Below are positions 34,872 to 46,208 of a DNA stretch of 64,000 nt, in pieces. Numbering within the stretch: the first letter of the stretch is position 1; each line of letters opens with the position of its first letter. The position numbers were made by a program, and so were the translations under genes. This stretch comes from Bacteroidota bacterium (GTDB lineage Bacteria > Bacteroidota > Bacteroidia > Bacteroidales > Prolixibacteraceae), in NCBI GenBank assembly GCA_023428545.1, contig JAEYXH010000011.1, positions 1-64,000 of the forward strand, written 5' to 3'. The notes beneath the pieces are model-generated. The model searched no databases and was not told the DNA's origin. It saw only the letters and a list, made by a program, of their open reading frames with translations.

Positions 34872-36983
34872 ATGGCCAAGCAAGATCTGAAATATACCCG
34901 CAACATAGGGATCATGGCACATATTGATGCCGGTAAAACCACGACTTCCGAACGTATACTTTATTACACAGGTCTGACACACCGTTTAGGTGAAGTTCAT
35001 GACGGTGCTGCCACCATGGACTGGATGGAACAGGAACAGGAGAGAGGTATTACCATTACATCAGCTGCCACTACTACTTTCTGGAAGTATAATGACCAGG
35101 AACATAAGATTAACGTAATTGATACTCCCGGACACGTCGACTTTACTGTTGAGGTTGAAAGGTCGCTTAGGGTTCTCGACGGAGCAGTAGCACTTTTCTG
35201 TGCTGTTGCCGGTGTTGAAGCCCAATCTGAAACTGTTTGGAGACAAGCTGGAAAATATGGTGTGCCGATTATCGCATTCGTGAACAAAATGGACCGCCAG
35301 GGAGCTGATTTTTTCAGGGTATACAATGATATCCGTGAAAAGCTTAAAGCCAATCCGGTTCCAATCGTTATACCTATCGGTGCTGAAGAAACCTTTGAAG
35401 GTGTAATTGACCTGATTATCATGAAAGCCATCCGTTGGTTTGATGATGGTCAGGGGACTCAGTTCGTTATCGAGGAAATTCCTGCTGAGCTGGTTGAACA
35501 GGCTGAAGAATGGCGGGATAAACTTATGGAAGAGGCAGCTTCACATGACGATGCACTTCTTGAGCGCTATTTTGATGATCCCGATTCCATTACACCTGAA
35601 GAAATTCATGCCGTAATTCGTAAAGCCACCATAAGTGGAAACATCGTTCCCATGATGTGTGGTTCAGCGTTTAAAAATAAAGGAATACAGCGTCTTCTGA
35701 ATGCTGTATGCGCATATCTGCCTTGTCCGCTTGATGTTGAAGCCGTAGTTGGTAACGAACCAGGAGACAAGGATGTCAGGATTGAACGTAAACCTGACTC
35801 AGATGAACCTCTCGCTGCCCTGGCATTTAAAATAGCCACGGATCCATTTGTTGGAAGATTGTGTTATATACGTGTCTACTCAGGTAAAATCGAGTCAGGT
35901 ATGTCTGTTTTGAACAGTCGTACCGGCAAAAAGGAACGTATTTCACGCTTGTATCAAATGCATTCCAATAAGCAGAATCCAAAAGATGTGATTGAAGCAG
36001 GTGATATCTGTGCCGCTGTTGGTTTCAAGGATATCCGTACCGGTGATACCCTTTGTGCCATCGATCATCCTATCGAACTGGAAAGTATGGTATTCCCTGA
36101 GCCGGTAATTGGTATAGCTGTCGAACCGAAATCACAAAAGGATTTAGATAAGCTTGGTAACGGCTTAGCCAAATTGGCTGAGGAAGATCCCACCTTCAGG
36201 GTACAAAGTGACCCGGATTCGGGACAAACCGTGATACGTGGTATGGGTGAACTTCATCTTGAGATCATTGTAGACCGTCTCAAGCGGGAATTCAAGGTTG
36301 AGTGTAACCAGGGAGCACCGCAGGTTGCCTATAAGGAAGCCATTACCAAACCTGTTGATCTTCGCGAAGTTTTCAAAAAGCAGACTGGAGGACGCGGTAA
36401 ATTTGCCGACATCTCGGTTCGCATTGAACCCGCAGATGAAGGAGTAACCGGATTACAGTTTATAGATCAGGTTAAAGGTGGAAACATCCCAAGGGAATAT
36501 ATTCCTTCAGTTGAGAAAGGTTTCAAGGAATCTCTTACAAATGGGCCTCTGGCGGGTTATCCGCTCGACAGTCTGAAAGTTACCCTTTTAGATGGATCAT
36601 TTCACGCAGTTGACTCTGACCAGCTGTCATTCGAGATTTGCGCCAAGCAGGCTTTCCGCTCTGCAGCATCAAAAGCTTCACCAAAACTGCTTGAGCCTAT
36701 TATGAAGCTGGAGATTGTAACTCCTGATGAATATATGGGTGATATCATTGGTGACCTTAACCGTCGCAGGGGTCATGTCAGTGATATGGAATCCAAGGCA
36801 GGAGCCAGGGTAATTCATGCCAGAGTTCCACTATCGGAGCAATTTGGTTATGTTACCGTATTGAGAACACTCTCATCAGGCCGTGCAACTTCTTCAATGG
36901 AATTCAGCCATTATGAAGAAGTACCACGCAGCCTTGCCGAGAAAGTTCTTGCTGATATTAAAGGAAGAACAGACTTATTATAA
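34872..36983 (+). CDS. fusA: Elongation factor G (canonical)
   Basis: 703 aa, normal length. Translocase GTPase with intact motifs: [29 protein letters not shown] with the catalytic His, and NKMD. Domains II-V are complete ([37 protein letters not shown]). It contrasts with the degenerate EF-G2 at 25751-27907. The gene for EF-Tu, often next in the str operon, is absent here; rpsJ follows instead. Confidence 0.98.
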   Translation: MAKQDLKYTRNIGIMAHIDAGKTTTSERILYYTGLTHRLGEVHDGAATMDWMEQEQERGITITSAATTTFWKYNDQEHKINVIDTPGHVDFTVEVERSLRVLDGAVALFCAVAGVEAQSETVWRQAGKYGVPIIAFVNKMDRQGADFFRVYNDIREKLKANPVPIVIPIGAEETFEGVIDLIIMKAIRWFDDGQGTQFVIEEIPAELVEQAEEWRDKLMEEAASHDDALLERYFDDPDSITPEEIHAVIRKATISGNIVPMMCGSAFKNKGIQRLLNAVCAYLPCPLDVEAVVGNEPGDKDVRIERKPDSDEPLAALAFKIATDPFVGRLCYIRVYSGKIESGMSVLNSRTGKKERISRLYQMHSNKQNPKDVIEAGDICAAVGFKDIRTGDTLCAIDHPIELESMVFPEPVIGIAVEPKSQKDLDKLGNGLAKLAEEDPTFRVQSDPDSGQTVIRGMGELHLEIIVDRLKREFKVECNQGAPQVAYKEAITKPVDLREVFKKQTGGRGKFADISVRIEPADEGVTGLQFIDQVKGGNIPREYIPSVEKGFKESLTNGPLAGYPLDSLKVTLLDGSFHAVDSDQLSFEICAKQAFRSAASKASPKLLEPIMKLEIVTPDEYMGDIIGDLNRRRGHVSDMESKAGARVIHARVPLSEQFGYVTVLRTLSSGRATSSMEFSHYEEVPRSLAEKVLADIKGRTDLL

Positions 36984-37003
36984 AAAATTAATCAATTCTC
37001 ATT

Positions 37004-37309
37004 ATGAGTCAAAAAATCAGGATTAAACTGCAATCGTACGATCACAATCTTGTTGACAAGTCTGCTGAAAAGATCGTTAAAACGGTTAAATCTACCGGAG
37101 CAGTCGTTAGCGGCCCAATACCGCTTCCTACTCACCGCAGGGTTTTTACGGTTTTGCGTTCAACCTTTGTTAATAAAAAATCAAGGGAACAGTTTCAGTT
37201 GTCGTCATACAAGAGGCTGATCGACATTTACAGTTCTACGGCAAAGACCATCGACGCTCTTATGAAACTGGAATTACCCAGTGGCGTTGAGGTAGAAATT
37301 AAAGTTTGA
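37004..37309 (+). CDS. rpsJ: 30S ribosomal protein S10 (NusE)
   Basis: 101 aa. S10 is a 30S head protein that also acts with NusB in antitermination at boxA. Starts [37 protein letters not shown] is the conserved loop. First gene of the S10 block, 20 bases after fusA, so the str and S10 groups are joined. Confidence 0.97.
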   Translation: MSQKIRIKLQSYDHNLVDKSAEKIVKTVKSTGAVVSGPIPLPTHRRVFTVLRSTFVNKKSREQFQLSSYKRLIDIYSSTAKTIDALMKLELPSGVEVEIKV

Positions 37310-37334
37310 TATTCATTAAAAAAGTAGTCAAAAA

Positions 37335-37964
37335 ATGGCTGGTATTATTGGAAAAAAAATCGGAATGACATCCGTATTCAGTGTTGAGGGGAAAAACATC
37401 CCATGCACTGTTGTTGAAGCCGGTCCTTGTGTTGTAACACAGGTAAAGACCGTTGAGAATGACGGCTACCATGCACTACAGCTTGGTTTTGATGAGAAGC
37501 GTGAGAAAAGCGCCACCAAAGCTGAGTTTGGACATTGCAAAAAAGCCGGAACCGCACCTAAGAAGAAAATTACAGAATTTAAGGACACTTTCAAGGAAAA
37601 TTACAACCTGGGTGATGTAATCACAGTTGACATCTTTCACGAAAATGATTACGTTGATGTTGATGGCTTGTCAAAGGGTAAAGGATTTCAAGGTGTTGTT
37701 AGAAGACATGGATTCGGTGGTGTAGGTCAAAGAACGCATGGTCAGCACAACCGGGGTAGGGCACCTGGCTCGCTCGGTGCATCTTCTTATCCGTCCAGGG
37801 TTTTCAAAGGCCTTCGTATGGCAGGTCGTATGGGTGGTGACAAGGTTACCATTGAAAACCTGTTGGTATTAAAAGTAATTCCCGAACAAAACCTTATCAT
37901 TCTGAAAGGTTCTATTCCGGGGCCTAAAGGTTCTTACATTTCAATCAGGAAGCAATGGAATTAA
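37335..37964 (+). CDS. rplC: 50S ribosomal protein L3
   Basis: 209 aa. Early assembly protein whose loop reaches the peptidyl-transferase centre. Signatures [13 protein letters not shown] and [16 protein letters not shown]. It overlaps rplD by 10 bases, indicating translational coupling. Confidence 0.97.
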   Translation: MAGIIGKKIGMTSVFSVEGKNIPCTVVEAGPCVVTQVKTVENDGYHALQLGFDEKREKSATKAEFGHCKKAGTAPKKKITEFKDTFKENYNLGDVITVDIFHENDYVDVDGLSKGKGFQGVVRRHGFGGVGQRTHGQHNRGRAPGSLGASSYPSRVFKGLRMAGRMGGDKVTIENLLVLKVIPEQNLIILKGSIPGPKGSYISIRKQWN

Positions 37965-38584
37965 GTGTATTAAATATTAAAGGAACAGAGACCGGCCGGA
38001 CTGTATCATTAGATGAACAGATCTTCGGAATTGAACCCAATGATCATGCCGTATACCTGGATGTTAAACAATATCTGGCTAATCAAAGGCAGGGAACTCA
38101 TAAGAGCAAAGAGAGAGGTGAAATTGCAGGAAGTACAAAAAAGATCAAAAAGCAAAAGGGTACTGGTACTGCCCGTGCTGGTGCAATCACCTCTCCGGTA
38201 TTTGTAGGAGGAGGCCGTGTATTCGGTCCGCGTCCACGCAATTATGGATTTAAACTTAACAAAAAAGTAAAACAATTAGCCCGTAAATCAGCATTGACTT
38301 ATAAGGCACTTGACAACAGTATTTTGGTACTTGAGAATTTTGATCTGTCAGCTCCGAAAACCAAGGAACTGGTAGCCATTACCAATAATCTGAAAATATC
38401 TGATAAAAAGTCACTTTTCGTTTTACCGGAAGAAAATAAAAATCTATATTTGTCCTCCAGAAATTTACAGGGCGTTTCAGTTGTAACTGCTTCAGAATTA
38501 ACAACATATCAGATTCTCAACGCGAAATCACTTGTTATTTTGGAAGCTTCAATTGAGAAAATTGAAGAAGTATTTAAGATTTAA
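37955..38584 (+). CDS. rplD: 50S ribosomal protein L4
   Basis: 209 aa. Lines the exit tunnel; the loop [22 protein letters not shown] (38148-38214) is the tunnel-reaching extension and macrolide-linked region. In E. coli L4 represses the S10 operon; no equivalent leader is obvious here. The start overlaps rplC. Confidence 0.97.
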   Translation: MELSVLNIKGTETGRTVSLDEQIFGIEPNDHAVYLDVKQYLANQRQGTHKSKERGEIAGSTKKIKKQKGTGTARAGAITSPVFVGGGRVFGPRPRNYGFKLNKKVKQLARKSALTYKALDNSILVLENFDLSAPKTKELVAITNNLKISDKKSLFVLPEENKNLYLSSRNLQGVSVVTASELTTYQILNAKSLVILEASIEKIEEVFKI

Positions 38585-38596
38585 GACCATAATAAG

Positions 38597-38887
38597 ATGA
38601 ATATACTTATAAGGCCCATAGTAACCGAAAAAATGACGGGATTAAGCGAACGCTATAACCGTTTCGGTTTTGTCGTCGACAAGAAGGCTACCAAGCAGCA
38701 AATCAAAGCTGCCATTGAAAGCCTTTATGGTGTTTCGGTGGATACGGTAAATACCATGATTTATGGTGGAAAGAAAAAATCGAGATACACCAAGGCCGGA
38801 GTAATTGCCGGTAGAACTAATATCTACAAGAAAGCAATTGTTACACTTGTAGAGGGAGATACTATTGATTTTTACAGTAATATATAA
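38597..38887 (+). CDS. rplW: 50S ribosomal protein L23
   Basis: 96 aa. Sits at the tunnel exit and docks trigger factor and SRP. Typical start MNILIRPIVTEKMT and the YTKAGVIAGRTNIYKKAIVTL end. Confidence 0.96.
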   Translation: MNILIRPIVTEKMTGLSERYNRFGFVVDKKATKQQIKAAIESLYGVSVDTVNTMIYGGKKKSRYTKAGVIAGRTNIYKKAIVTLVEGDTIDFYSNI

Positions 38888-38894
38888 TTGAAAA

Positions 38895-39719
38895 ATGGCA
38901 GTAAGAAAATTTAATCCAGTAACTCCGGGTCAGAGGCATAAGATTATCAGTGCTTTTGACGCCATTACTGCTTCTACGCCTGAGAAATCATTGTTAGAGC
39001 CCCTGCGGAAGACTGGTGGTCGAAATAACCAGGGCCGCATGACAATGAGGTATATAGGTGGGGGACACAAGCGGAAATACCGTATTATTGATTTCAAAAG
39101 AAACAAAGACGGAATTTCTGCGACTGTCGATTCCATTCAGTACGATCCGAACCGTACTGCCAATATTGCTCTTCTGATTTATGAAGACAATGAAAAACGT
39201 TACGTTTTGGCTCCCAACGGGTTGCGCGTGGGTCAGAAGGTAATCAGCGGCAGCGGTATAGATCCTGAAATTGGGAATACATTGCCCTTATCAGAAATAC
39301 CACTCGGCACCCTTGTTCACAACATTGAGCTACAACCTGGACAGGGGGGTGTTATGGCACGTAGTGCAGGAACCTATGCTCAATTGACCTCTCGGGAAGG
39401 CAAGTATGCTACTTTAAAGCTTCCTTCCGGCGAAATTCGTATGATACTGAATACTTGCCGTGCTACGGTAGGTATCGTTGGTAACACTGACCACAACATT
39501 GAAAAATCAGGTAAAGCAGGTCGCTCACGTTGGCTTGGACGTCGTCCGAGAGTTCGTGGTGTCGTGATGAACCCGGTTGATCACCCGATGGGTGGTGGTG
39601 AAGGTCGTGCTTCTGGAGGACATCCCCGTTCAAGGAAGGGCTTATTGGCCAAAGGCTATAAAACCCGTACTCCGAAGAAATCATCCAATAGGTACATTCT
39701 GGAACGCAGGAAGAAATAA
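38895..39719 (+). CDS. rplB: 50S ribosomal protein L2
   Basis: 274 aa. Needed for subunit joining and peptidyl transfer. Signatures [22 protein letters not shown] and the functional histidine region [14 protein letters not shown] are intact. Glycine- and arginine-rich C-terminus. Confidence 0.98.
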   Translation: MAVRKFNPVTPGQRHKIISAFDAITASTPEKSLLEPLRKTGGRNNQGRMTMRYIGGGHKRKYRIIDFKRNKDGISATVDSIQYDPNRTANIALLIYEDNEKRYVLAPNGLRVGQKVISGSGIDPEIGNTLPLSEIPLGTLVHNIELQPGQGGVMARSAGTYAQLTSREGKYATLKLPSGEIRMILNTCRATVGIVGNTDHNIEKSGKAGRSRWLGRRPRVRGVVMNPVDHPMGGGEGRASGGHPRSRKGLLAKGYKTRTPKKSSNRYILERRKK

Positions 39720-39735
39720 TTAAAAGGAAATTAGC

Positions 39736-40002
39736 ATGAGTCGTTCGTTAAAAAAGGGCCCTTTCATCGCATACAAGCTGGAGAAGAAAATTCTGGCAAT
39801 GAATGAATCCAGCAAAAAGACAGTGGTGAAAACCTGGGCCAGAGCATCAGTCATTTCTCCTGATTTTGTCGGCCACACAGTTGCGGTACATAACGGGAAT
39901 AAATTCATTCCGGTTTATATTACCGAAAATATGGTAGGGCATCGCCTCGGCGAGTTTGCTCCGACACGTACTTACAGGGGACATGCTGGTAACAGGAAAT
40001 AG
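39736..40002 (+). CDS. rpsS: 30S ribosomal protein S19
   Basis: 88 aa. 30S head protein that pairs with S13 at the A site. [19 protein letters not shown] start and [20 protein letters not shown] end are classic. Confidence 0.97.
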   Translation: MSRSLKKGPFIAYKLEKKILAMNESSKKTVVKTWARASVISPDFVGHTVAVHNGNKFIPVYITENMVGHRLGEFAPTRTYRGHAGNRK

Positions 40003-40039
40003 GCATTGAGCCATTTGTAATTTTAAAAATTAAAGACCA

Positions 40040-40459
40040 ATGGGTGCCAGAAAAAGATTAGCAGCTGAAAAACGTAAAGAAGAAAAAAAGCAACAATATT
40101 TTGCTGTTTTGAAAGATTGCCCCACTTCACCACGAAAAATGAGGCTTGTGGCCGATATGATTCGTGGAATGGAAGTGAACAAGGCATTAGATGTACTGAA
40201 ATTTTCGTCCAAAGAAGCTTCGAATAGGGTGGAAAAATTACTCCTTTCAGCCGTTGCCAACTGGCAGGCTAAGAATGAAGGTGTAAGACTCGAGGAAAAC
40301 ACACTGGTTGTAAGCAGAATCATGGTTGATTCAGGAAGGATCCTGAAAAGATTACGCCCGGCTCCACAGGGTCGCGCGCATCGTATCAGGAAACGTTCCA
40401 ACCATGTGACAATTTACGTGGACAAAAAGAATGAAGGTGTTGTTGAAAATCTTAATTAA
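40040..40459 (+). CDS. rplV: 50S ribosomal protein L22
   Basis: 139 aa, a little longer than the bacterial norm because of the Lys/Glu-rich N-terminal extension ([19 protein letters not shown]). The core ([17 protein letters not shown]) and the tunnel hairpin ([23 protein letters not shown], split) are normal. Confidence 0.95.
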   Translation: MGARKRLAAEKRKEEKKQQYFAVLKDCPTSPRKMRLVADMIRGMEVNKALDVLKFSSKEASNRVEKLLLSAVANWQAKNEGVRLEENTLVVSRIMVDSGRILKRLRPAPQGRAHRIRKRSNHVTIYVDKKNEGVVENLN

Positions 40460-40465
40460 TAATAC

Positions 40466-41179
40466 ATGGGACAAAAAGTAAATCCGATTTCAAATCGTCT
40501 GGGTTTCATCAAAGGGTGGGATTCCAACTGGTTTGGTGGTGATAATTACGGTGACAAACTGGTGGAAGACCAGAGAATTCGTGAGTATTTGAACGCACGT
40601 TTATCTAAAGCCAGTGTCTCCAAGATTATCATTGAGCGTACTTTGAAGCTTATTACCATCACCGTCCACACCTCACGCCCGGGTATTATTATTGGTAAAG
40701 GCGGACAGGAAGTTGACAAACTGAAGGAAGAGCTGAAAAAGATTACCAGTAAAGAAGTACAGATCAACATTTTCGAAATCAAGAGACCTGAGTTGGATGC
40801 TCAGATCGTGGCCGCCAATATTGCACGTCAAATTGAAGGTAAAATTGCTTACCGTCGTGCCGTAAAAATGGCTATCGCATCAACCATGAGAATGGGAGCT
40901 GAAGGAATCAAGGTGCTTGTGTCAGGTCGTTTGAATGGTGCCGAGATGGCACGGTCAGAAATGTATAAAGACGGCCGTACACCTTTGCATACCCTCCGTG
41001 CTGACATTGATTATGCGTTAGCAGAAGGTTTGACCAAGACCGGTTTGATCGGTGTTAAGGTCTGGATCTGCAAAGGTATGGTATATGGTAACCGTGACCT
41101 TTCACCAAATGTAGGCTCAAAGCAGCAGCGTACAGGTGGTGCCCCGAAAGGTGCTGGTAATAGAAAAAGAAGAAAATAG
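40466..41179 (+). CDS. rpsC: 30S ribosomal protein S3
   Basis: 237 aa. Forms the mRNA entry site; the KH domain motif [18 protein letters not shown] is intact. Ends in a basic tail ([13 protein letters not shown]). Confidence 0.97.
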   Translation: MGQKVNPISNRLGFIKGWDSNWFGGDNYGDKLVEDQRIREYLNARLSKASVSKIIIERTLKLITITVHTSRPGIIIGKGGQEVDKLKEELKKITSKEVQINIFEIKRPELDAQIVAANIARQIEGKIAYRRAVKMAIASTMRMGAEGIKVLVSGRLNGAEMARSEMYKDGRTPLHTLRADIDYALAEGLTKTGLIGVKVWICKGMVYGNRDLSPNVGSKQQRTGGAPKGAGNRKRRK

Positions 41180-41204
41180 TGCTAACACGCTAGAATTGTA
41201 AGAG

Positions 41205-41624
41205 ATGTTACAGCCTAAAAGAGTAAAATTCAGAAGAGTACAGAAGGGTAAGATGAAAGGTAATGCCAATCGCGGCAACCAGCTTGCTTTCGGTTCTTTT
41301 GGAATAAAATCATTGGAAGAAGCATGGATTACCGGCCGTCAGATTGAATCTGCCAGGGTCGCGGTAACCCGTCATATGCAACGTCAGGGTCAGATCTGGA
41401 TCAGAATCTTCCCTGACAAACCTATTACCAAGAAGCCTGCGGAAGTACGTATGGGTAAAGGTAAAGGTGCTCCCGAAGCTTTTGTAGCCCCGATTACACC
41501 CGGACGAATCATTATTGAAGCCGATGGTGTACCATTTGAAATGGCTAAAGAAGCTCTGCGCCTGGCAGCACAGAAACTGCCGGTTACTACCAAGTTCGTC
41601 GTAAGACGTGATTATGTCGAATAA
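41205..41624 (+). CDS. rplP: 50S ribosomal protein L16
   Basis: 139 aa. Contacts the A-site tRNA elbow. [21 protein letters not shown] and the conserved [12 protein letters not shown] loop near the modified-arginine site are present. Confidence 0.97.
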   Translation: MLQPKRVKFRRVQKGKMKGNANRGNQLAFGSFGIKSLEEAWITGRQIESARVAVTRHMQRQGQIWIRIFPDKPITKKPAEVRMGKGKGAPEAFVAPITPGRIIIEADGVPFEMAKEALRLAAQKLPVTTKFVVRRDYVE

Positions 41625-41639
41625 GTTAAAATTTGAAGG

Positions 41640-41843
41640 ATGAAAACGTCTGAAATTAAAGAATTAACGAACAAGGAGATTGTTGAACGTTTACAAACTG
41701 AGCAGGAGAACTTAGTTCGTCTGAGGTTGAATCATGCAGTATCTCCTCTTGATAATCCGATGAAAATCAGAGAATCACGCAGGAATATTGCCAGGTTACA
41801 AACTATTCTTCGCAGCAGGGAGTTAAATGAAAATCAGAATTAA
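41640..41843 (+). CDS. rpmC: 50S ribosomal protein L29
   Basis: 67 aa, two-helix protein at the tunnel exit. [19 protein letters not shown] and [16 protein letters not shown] are typical. Confidence 0.95.
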   Translation: MKTSEIKELTNKEIVERLQTEQENLVRLRLNHAVSPLDNPMKIRESRRNIARLQTILRSRELNENQN

Positions 41844-41850
41844 TTCAACT

Positions 41851-42117
41851 ATGGAAGAGAATACAGTAAGAAACCTTAGAAAAGAGCGTGTGGGCGTAGT
41901 CGTCAGCAACAAAATGGATAAAACCATAGTTGTAGCTGAACGCCGTAAGGTAAAACACACGGTTTATGGCAAATTTGTCAACAAAACCACTAAGTTTTAT
42001 GCACACGACGATACCAATACCTGCAATATCGGTGATACCGTGCGCATTATGGAAACTCGTCCGCTGAGCAAGAAGAAATGTTGGAGATTAGTTGAAATCA
42101 TTGAAAGGGCTAAGTAA
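41851..42117 (+). CDS. rpsQ: 30S ribosomal protein S17
   Basis: 88 aa from ATG 41851 ([17 protein letters not shown]); an upstream ATG at 41827 overlaps rpmC and was not used. OB-fold with [16 protein letters not shown] and [18 protein letters not shown]. Confidence 0.95.
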   Translation: MEENTVRNLRKERVGVVVSNKMDKTIVVAERRKVKHTVYGKFVNKTTKFYAHDDTNTCNIGDTVRIMETRPLSKKKCWRLVEIIERAK

Positions 42118-42119
42118 TC

Positions 42120-42485
42120 ATGATACAGCAGGAAACAAGATGTAATGTAGCTGACAATAGTGGTGCCAAGGAAGTGTTGTGTATCCGTGTTTTGGGTGGA
42201 ACCCGCAAAAGATACGCCCGCATCGGCGATACCATAGTTGTATCAGTGAAAAGTGCAATCCCGGGCAGCGATGTAAAAAAAGGCGCTGTTTCGAAAGCGA
42301 TTGTGGTTCGTACTAAAAAAGAAGTTCGTCGTAACGATGGCTCTTATATCCGTTTTGATGATAATGCTGTCGTTTTATTGAACAATGCTGGTGAAATGAG
42401 AGGAACACGTATTTTTGGCCCGGTGGCCCGTGAATTGCGTGACCATAACATGAAAATCATTTCTCTTGCGCCTGAAGTACTTTAA
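42120..42485 (+). CDS. rplN: 50S ribosomal protein L14
   Basis: 121 aa. Forms an intersubunit bridge and the RsfS docking site. Starts two bases after the rpsQ stop; [19 protein letters not shown] and [13 protein letters not shown] [10 protein letters not shown] are conserved. Confidence 0.97.
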   Translation: MIQQETRCNVADNSGAKEVLCIRVLGGTRKRYARIGDTIVVSVKSAIPGSDVKKGAVSKAIVVRTKKEVRRNDGSYIRFDDNAVVLLNNAGEMRGTRIFGPVARELRDHNMKIISLAPEVL

Positions 42486-42499
42486 TAAGCAAAAGAACC

Positions 42500-42823
42500 A
42501 TGCAAAAAAAGTTACACATTAAAAAAGGTGATACCGTGCAGGTAATAGCCGGTGACGACCTCGGAAAAAAAGGCCGCGTACTGGAAATTATTCGCAAAAC
42601 CAATCGCGCTATTGTGGAGGGTGTTAATATGATGAAAAAACACACAAAACCGAATACTGAGTATCCTCAGGGCGGTATTGTGGAAAAGGAAGCACCCATC
42701 CATATTTCTAATCTGATGCTTGTGGATCCAAAAACTGGAAACACAACCCGTATTGGAAGGCGCTTGAATGAAAGTGGAAAATTAGTTCGTTATTCCAAAA
42801 AATCTGGAGAGGAGATCAAGTAA
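42500..42823 (+). CDS. rplX: 50S ribosomal protein L24
   Basis: 107 aa. Assembly initiator with a KOW motif ([20 protein letters not shown]). Its stop overlaps the rplE start (TAATG). Confidence 0.96.
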   Translation: MQKKLHIKKGDTVQVIAGDDLGKKGRVLEIIRKTNRAIVEGVNMMKKHTKPNTEYPQGGIVEKEAPIHISNLMLVDPKTGNTTRIGRRLNESGKLVRYSKKSGEEIK

Positions 42824-43380
42824 TGGCTTACGTACCTACCCTTAAAAAGAAATATAAGGAAGAAATTGTGCCTGTGTTGGTTAAAGAGTTTAGCTATAAA
42901 ACCGTTATGCAGGTACCAAGGCTGGAAAAGGTTGTCCTGAACCAGGGTGTTGGATCTTCAATAGCTGATAAAAAGATTATTGAAGTAGCTACCGAAGAAA
43001 TGACCATGATTGCAGGTCAGAAGGCAGTACAAACCCGTTCAAAAAAGGATATTTCCAATTTCAAGCTGAGAAAGAAAATGCCTATCGGCGTGCGCGTTAC
43101 TTTGCGTCGCGACCGGATGTACGAATTTCTCGACCGTTTAATTTCAGTCGCTTTACCACGAATTCGTGATTTCCGTGGTATCGAGGGTAAAATGGATGGA
43201 AGAGGTAACTATACATTGGGAGTTCCGGAACAGATTATATTCCCTGAAATCAATATTGATAAAGTGAATAAAATCAACGGGATGAACATCACTTTTGTTA
43301 CAACCGCCAACACCGATGAAGAAGGTTTTGCCCTGCTCAGGGAAATCGGTTTACCATTCAAAAACTTAAAAAAGAACTAA
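42823..43380 (+). CDS. rplE: 50S ribosomal protein L5
   Basis: 185 aa. Binds 5S rRNA and the P-site t[18 protein letters not shown] and [21 protein letters not shown] (43168-43230) are typical. Coupled to rplX by a one-base overlap. Confidence 0.97.
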   Translation: MAYVPTLKKKYKEEIVPVLVKEFSYKTVMQVPRLEKVVLNQGVGSSIADKKIIEVATEEMTMIAGQKAVQTRSKKDISNFKLRKKMPIGVRVTLRRDRMYEFLDRLISVALPRIRDFRGIEGKMDGRGNYTLGVPEQIIFPEINIDKVNKINGMNITFVTTANTDEEGFALLREIGLPFKNLKKN

Positions 43381-43383
43381 GTT

Positions 43384-43653
43384 ATGGCAAAAGAGTCAAT
43401 GAAAGCGCGCGAAGTAAAACGCGCCCGACTGGTTGAAAAGTATGCCGAGAAAAGAGCAAAACTCAAAGAGGAGGGTGACTTCATCGGATTGCAGAAACTT
43501 CCTAAGAACTCGTCTAAGGTTAGGTTGCACAATCGTTGCAAACTTACCGGACGTCCCAAGGGATATATGCGCCAGTTTGGAATCAGCAGGATTAATTTCC
43601 GGGAGATGGCTTCTTCTGGTCTGATCCCCGGTGTAAAAAAAGCAAGTTGGTAA
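43384..43653 (+). CDS. rpsN: 30S ribosomal protein S14, zinc-free long form
   Basis: 89 aa. The long type without the CxxC...CxxC zinc ribbon; only one cysteine ([17 protein letters not shown]) remains. Zinc-free paralogue use is common in this phylum. Confidence 0.96.
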   Translation: MAKESMKAREVKRARLVEKYAEKRAKLKEEGDFIGLQKLPKNSSKVRLHNRCKLTGRPKGYMRQFGISRINFREMASSGLIPGVKKASW

Positions 43654-43673
43654 TTGTAATAATTTAGAGAGAA

Positions 43674-44081
43674 ATGAGTAAAGTTACAGATCCTATAGCA
43701 GATTATCTGACGCGGTTAAGAAATGCCATCAAGGCCAATCACCGGGTTGTAGATATCCCTGCCTCCAATTTGAAAAAGGAAATGACCAAAATCCTGAAGG
43801 ATAAAGGTTATATCCTTAACTACAAATTTGAGGACGAAGTGAACTATCAGGGCAATATTAAAATTGCCTTGAAATATAATCCCGAAACCAAAGCCTCAGC
43901 GATCAAAGCCCTGGAAAGGGTGAGTAAACCGGGTTTAAGGCAATATTGTGATTCTACCAGCGTACCCAGGGTTCTTAATGGCCTTGGCGTTGCCATTATT
44001 TCTACTTCCAAAGGTGTGATAACTGATAAGGAAGCCAGAGAAATGGGTGTTGGAGGTGAAGTTTTATGTTACGTATATTAA
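43674..44081 (+). CDS. rpsH: 30S ribosomal protein S8
   Basis: 135 aa. Central-domain binder and, in E. coli, the repressor of the spc operon. [18 protein letters not shown] start and [26 protein letters not shown] end (43996-44078). Confidence 0.97.
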   Translation: MSKVTDPIADYLTRLRNAIKANHRVVDIPASNLKKEMTKILKDKGYILNYKFEDEVNYQGNIKIALKYNPETKASAIKALERVSKPGLRQYCDSTSVPRVLNGLGVAIISTSKGVITDKEAREMGVGGEVLCYVY

Positions 44082-44082
44082 T

Positions 44083-44088
44083 AGGAGG
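44083..44088 (+). promoter_or_regulatory. Strong Shine-Dalgarno AGGAGG before rplF
   Basis: AGGAGG lies six bases before ATG 44095. Such a perfect site is rare in this window and phylum; it begins two bases after the rpsH stop and decides the rplF start. Confidence 0.7.
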
Positions 44089-44094
44089 AAAACC

Positions 44095-44658
44095 ATGTCA
44101 AGGATAGGAAAACTACCCATTGAAATTCCTGCAGGAGTTCAGGTTAAATTAAATGACGATAATATCGTAACAGTAAAAGGACCTTTAGGAGAACTGAGCC
44201 AACAGGTGAATAAAGACATCACCGTTAGTATCGAGAATAATACCATAACCTTTGCCAGGCCGAGTGACCAGAAAAATCACCGGGCTATGCACGGTTTATA
44301 CCGTTCACTGGTTAACAATATGGTTGTTGGTGTAACCAAAGGATACGAACTGAATATGGAACTTGTAGGTGTTGGGTTTAGGGCTGAGGCTCTGCCGAAT
44401 AATGTGATTGACCTTGTTTTGGGATATTCACACCATACCTATATCCAGCTTCCCCCGGAGGTCAAAATGGAAGTTAAAGCTGAAAAGCGGAGCAACCCGT
44501 TTATCCTTCTTAAATCAATTGATAAACAATTGATTGGTCAGGTGGCAGCAAAGATCCGTTCGTTCCGTGCACCCGAACCCTATAAAGGCAAAGGTATTAA
44601 GTTTGTTGGCGAACAGCTGAGACGTAAAGCTGGAAAAGCCGCTGGTGTTAAAAAGTAA
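44095..44658 (+). CDS. rplF: 50S ribosomal protein L6
   Basis: 187 aa from ATG 44095 (MSRIGKLPIEIPAGV), supported by the AGGAGG just upstream; an earlier ATG at 44047 overlaps rpsH. Two similar domains; EPYKGKGIKFVGEQLRRKAGK is the conserved end. Confidence 0.97.
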   Translation: MSRIGKLPIEIPAGVQVKLNDDNIVTVKGPLGELSQQVNKDITVSIENNTITFARPSDQKNHRAMHGLYRSLVNNMVVGVTKGYELNMELVGVGFRAEALPNNVIDLVLGYSHHTYIQLPPEVKMEVKAEKRSNPFILLKSIDKQLIGQVAAKIRSFRAPEPYKGKGIKFVGEQLRRKAGKAAGVKK

Positions 44659-44670
44659 AAATGTAAAGTT

Positions 44671-45027
44671 ATGTCTTTAACGAAGTTAGAAAGACGATTA
44701 AGAATAAAAAATCGCATTCGTAAAGTAGTAACCGGAACTGCTGACAGGCCACGTATGAATGTATTTCGCAGCAATAAGCAGATTTCTGTTCAACTGATTG
44801 ATGATTTGCAGGGTGTAACCCTGGTAGCCGCCTCTTCAAGGGACAAATCCCTGGTCGATGCCGCCGGAACGAAAGCTGAAAAAGCTGCTTTAGTAGGTAA
44901 ACTTATTGCCGAAAAAGCCAAATCAGCTGGAATCGAGAACGTAGTATTCGACCGTAACGGTTATTTATATCATGGTAGAGTAAAACAATTGGCTGACGCT
45001 GCCCGTGAAGGTGGCCTTAAATTCTAA
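44671..45027 (+). CDS. rplR: 50S ribosomal protein L18
   Basis: 118 aa. Binds 5S rRNA with L5. [21 protein letters not shown] split and the end [24 protein letters not shown] (44947-45018). Confidence 0.96.
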   Translation: MSLTKLERRLRIKNRIRKVVTGTADRPRMNVFRSNKQISVQLIDDLQGVTLVAASSRDKSLVDAAGTKAEKAALVGKLIAEKAKSAGIENVVFDRNGYLYHGRVKQLADAAREGGLKF

Positions 45028-45032
45028 TTAAT

Positions 45033-45548
45033 ATGGCAGGAAATATCAGAAATATTAAAACAAGCGATCTGGATTTGAAAGACAGATTGGTTGCCATTAA
45101 CAGGGTTACCAAAGTAACTAAAGGGGGGCGTACTTTTACCTTTTCAGCAATTGTTGTTGTCGGCAACGAGAATGGCATTGTAGGTTGGGGACTTGGAAAG
45201 GCCAGTGAAGTAACGGCTGCAATTGCCAAAGGTGTGGATGCTGCCAAAAAGAACCTGGTGAAAGTTCCGGTATATAAGGGAACCATTCCCCATGAGCAAG
45301 AAGCCAAGTTTGGTGGTGCAAAAGTACTTCTGAAACCCGCACGGTCTGGTACTGGAGTGAAGGCTGGAGGTGCTATGCGTGCTGTACTGGAAAGTGTTGG
45401 TATCCATGATATCCTTGCTAAATCGCAGGGTTCATCTAACCCTCACAACCTGGTAAAGGCAACAATGGCTGCTCTTCTCGAACTTAGGGATGCCTACACA
45501 GTGGCACAACACCGTGGTGTAACATTAGATAAAGTATTTAAAGGATAG
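45033..45548 (+). CDS. rpsE: 30S ribosomal protein S5
   Basis: 171 aa. Accuracy protein near the mRNA entry. [21 protein letters not shown] and the spectinomycin loop region TKGGRTFTF are intact; [15 protein letters not shown] is the C-terminal signature. Confidence 0.97.
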   Translation: MAGNIRNIKTSDLDLKDRLVAINRVTKVTKGGRTFTFSAIVVVGNENGIVGWGLGKASEVTAAIAKGVDAAKKNLVKVPVYKGTIPHEQEAKFGGAKVLLKPARSGTGVKAGGAMRAVLESVGIHDILAKSQGSSNPHNLVKATMAALLELRDAYTVAQHRGVTLDKVFKG

Positions 45549-45554
45549 ACAGTT

Positions 45555-45737
45555 ATGGCAAGAATTAGAATAACGCAGGTTAGAAGTAGTATTGGTACTA
45601 CCAAACATCAGAAAGCCATTCTCGCCGCTTTGGGCTTACGTAAAAGACTTCAAACCGTCGAACACGACAATAGCCCGGAGATTATGGGAATGGTAGCCAA
45701 AATGCGGCATTTAATAACTGTGGAAGAAGTCAAATAA
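45555..45737 (+). CDS. rpmD: 50S ribosomal protein L30
   Basis: 60 aa. MARIRITQVRSSIGTTKHQKAILAAL is conserved over the first two segments (45555-45632). Six bases after rpsE. Confidence 0.95.
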   Translation: MARIRITQVRSSIGTTKHQKAILAALGLRKRLQTVEHDNSPEIMGMVAKMRHLITVEEVK

Positions 45738-45756
45738 CTAAAAAAATTCGATGACT

Positions 45757-46203
45757 ATGGATTTAAGTAATATACAACCTGCGAAGGGATCAACCAGAGC
45801 GAACAAGCGGTTAGGAAGAGGACAAGGCTCGGGCCGTGGAGGAACCTCTGCCCGTGGTCACAAAGGTGCAAAATCTAGATCAGGTTATTCCAGAAAAGTC
45901 GGTTTTGAAGGCGGCCAGATGCCTTTGCAACGTATTGTTCCCAAGTTTGGTTTCAAAAATATGAACAGGGTTGAATACAAAGCAATTAATCTGGATGTTC
46001 TTCAGCAGCTAGCCGAGGCCAGAAATCTTTCTGCCATTGATCTTCGGGTCTTCGTTGAAGCAGGTATTACATCCAAGAACGATAAGGTTAAAATTCTTGG
46101 TGGCGGGACTCTGTCACTAAAGCTGGATGTTAAGGCCAATGCTTTTTCGCAAAGTGCCAAAGAGGCAATCGAAAAATTAGAAGGAAAAACTGAAATACTC
46201 TAG
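45757..46203 (+). CDS. rplO: 50S ribosomal protein L15
   Basis: 148 aa from ATG 45757 ([15 protein letters not shown]), which matches the family start better than the ATG two codons earlier. Glycine/arginine-rich N-terminal region [18 protein letters not shown]. Confidence 0.96.
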   Translation: MDLSNIQPAKGSTRANKRLGRGQGSGRGGTSARGHKGAKSRSGYSRKVGFEGGQMPLQRIVPKFGFKNMNRVEYKAINLDVLQQLAEARNLSAIDLRVFVEAGITSKNDKVKILGGGTLSLKLDVKANAFSQSAKEAIEKLEGKTEIL

Positions 46204-46208
46204 ACCTG

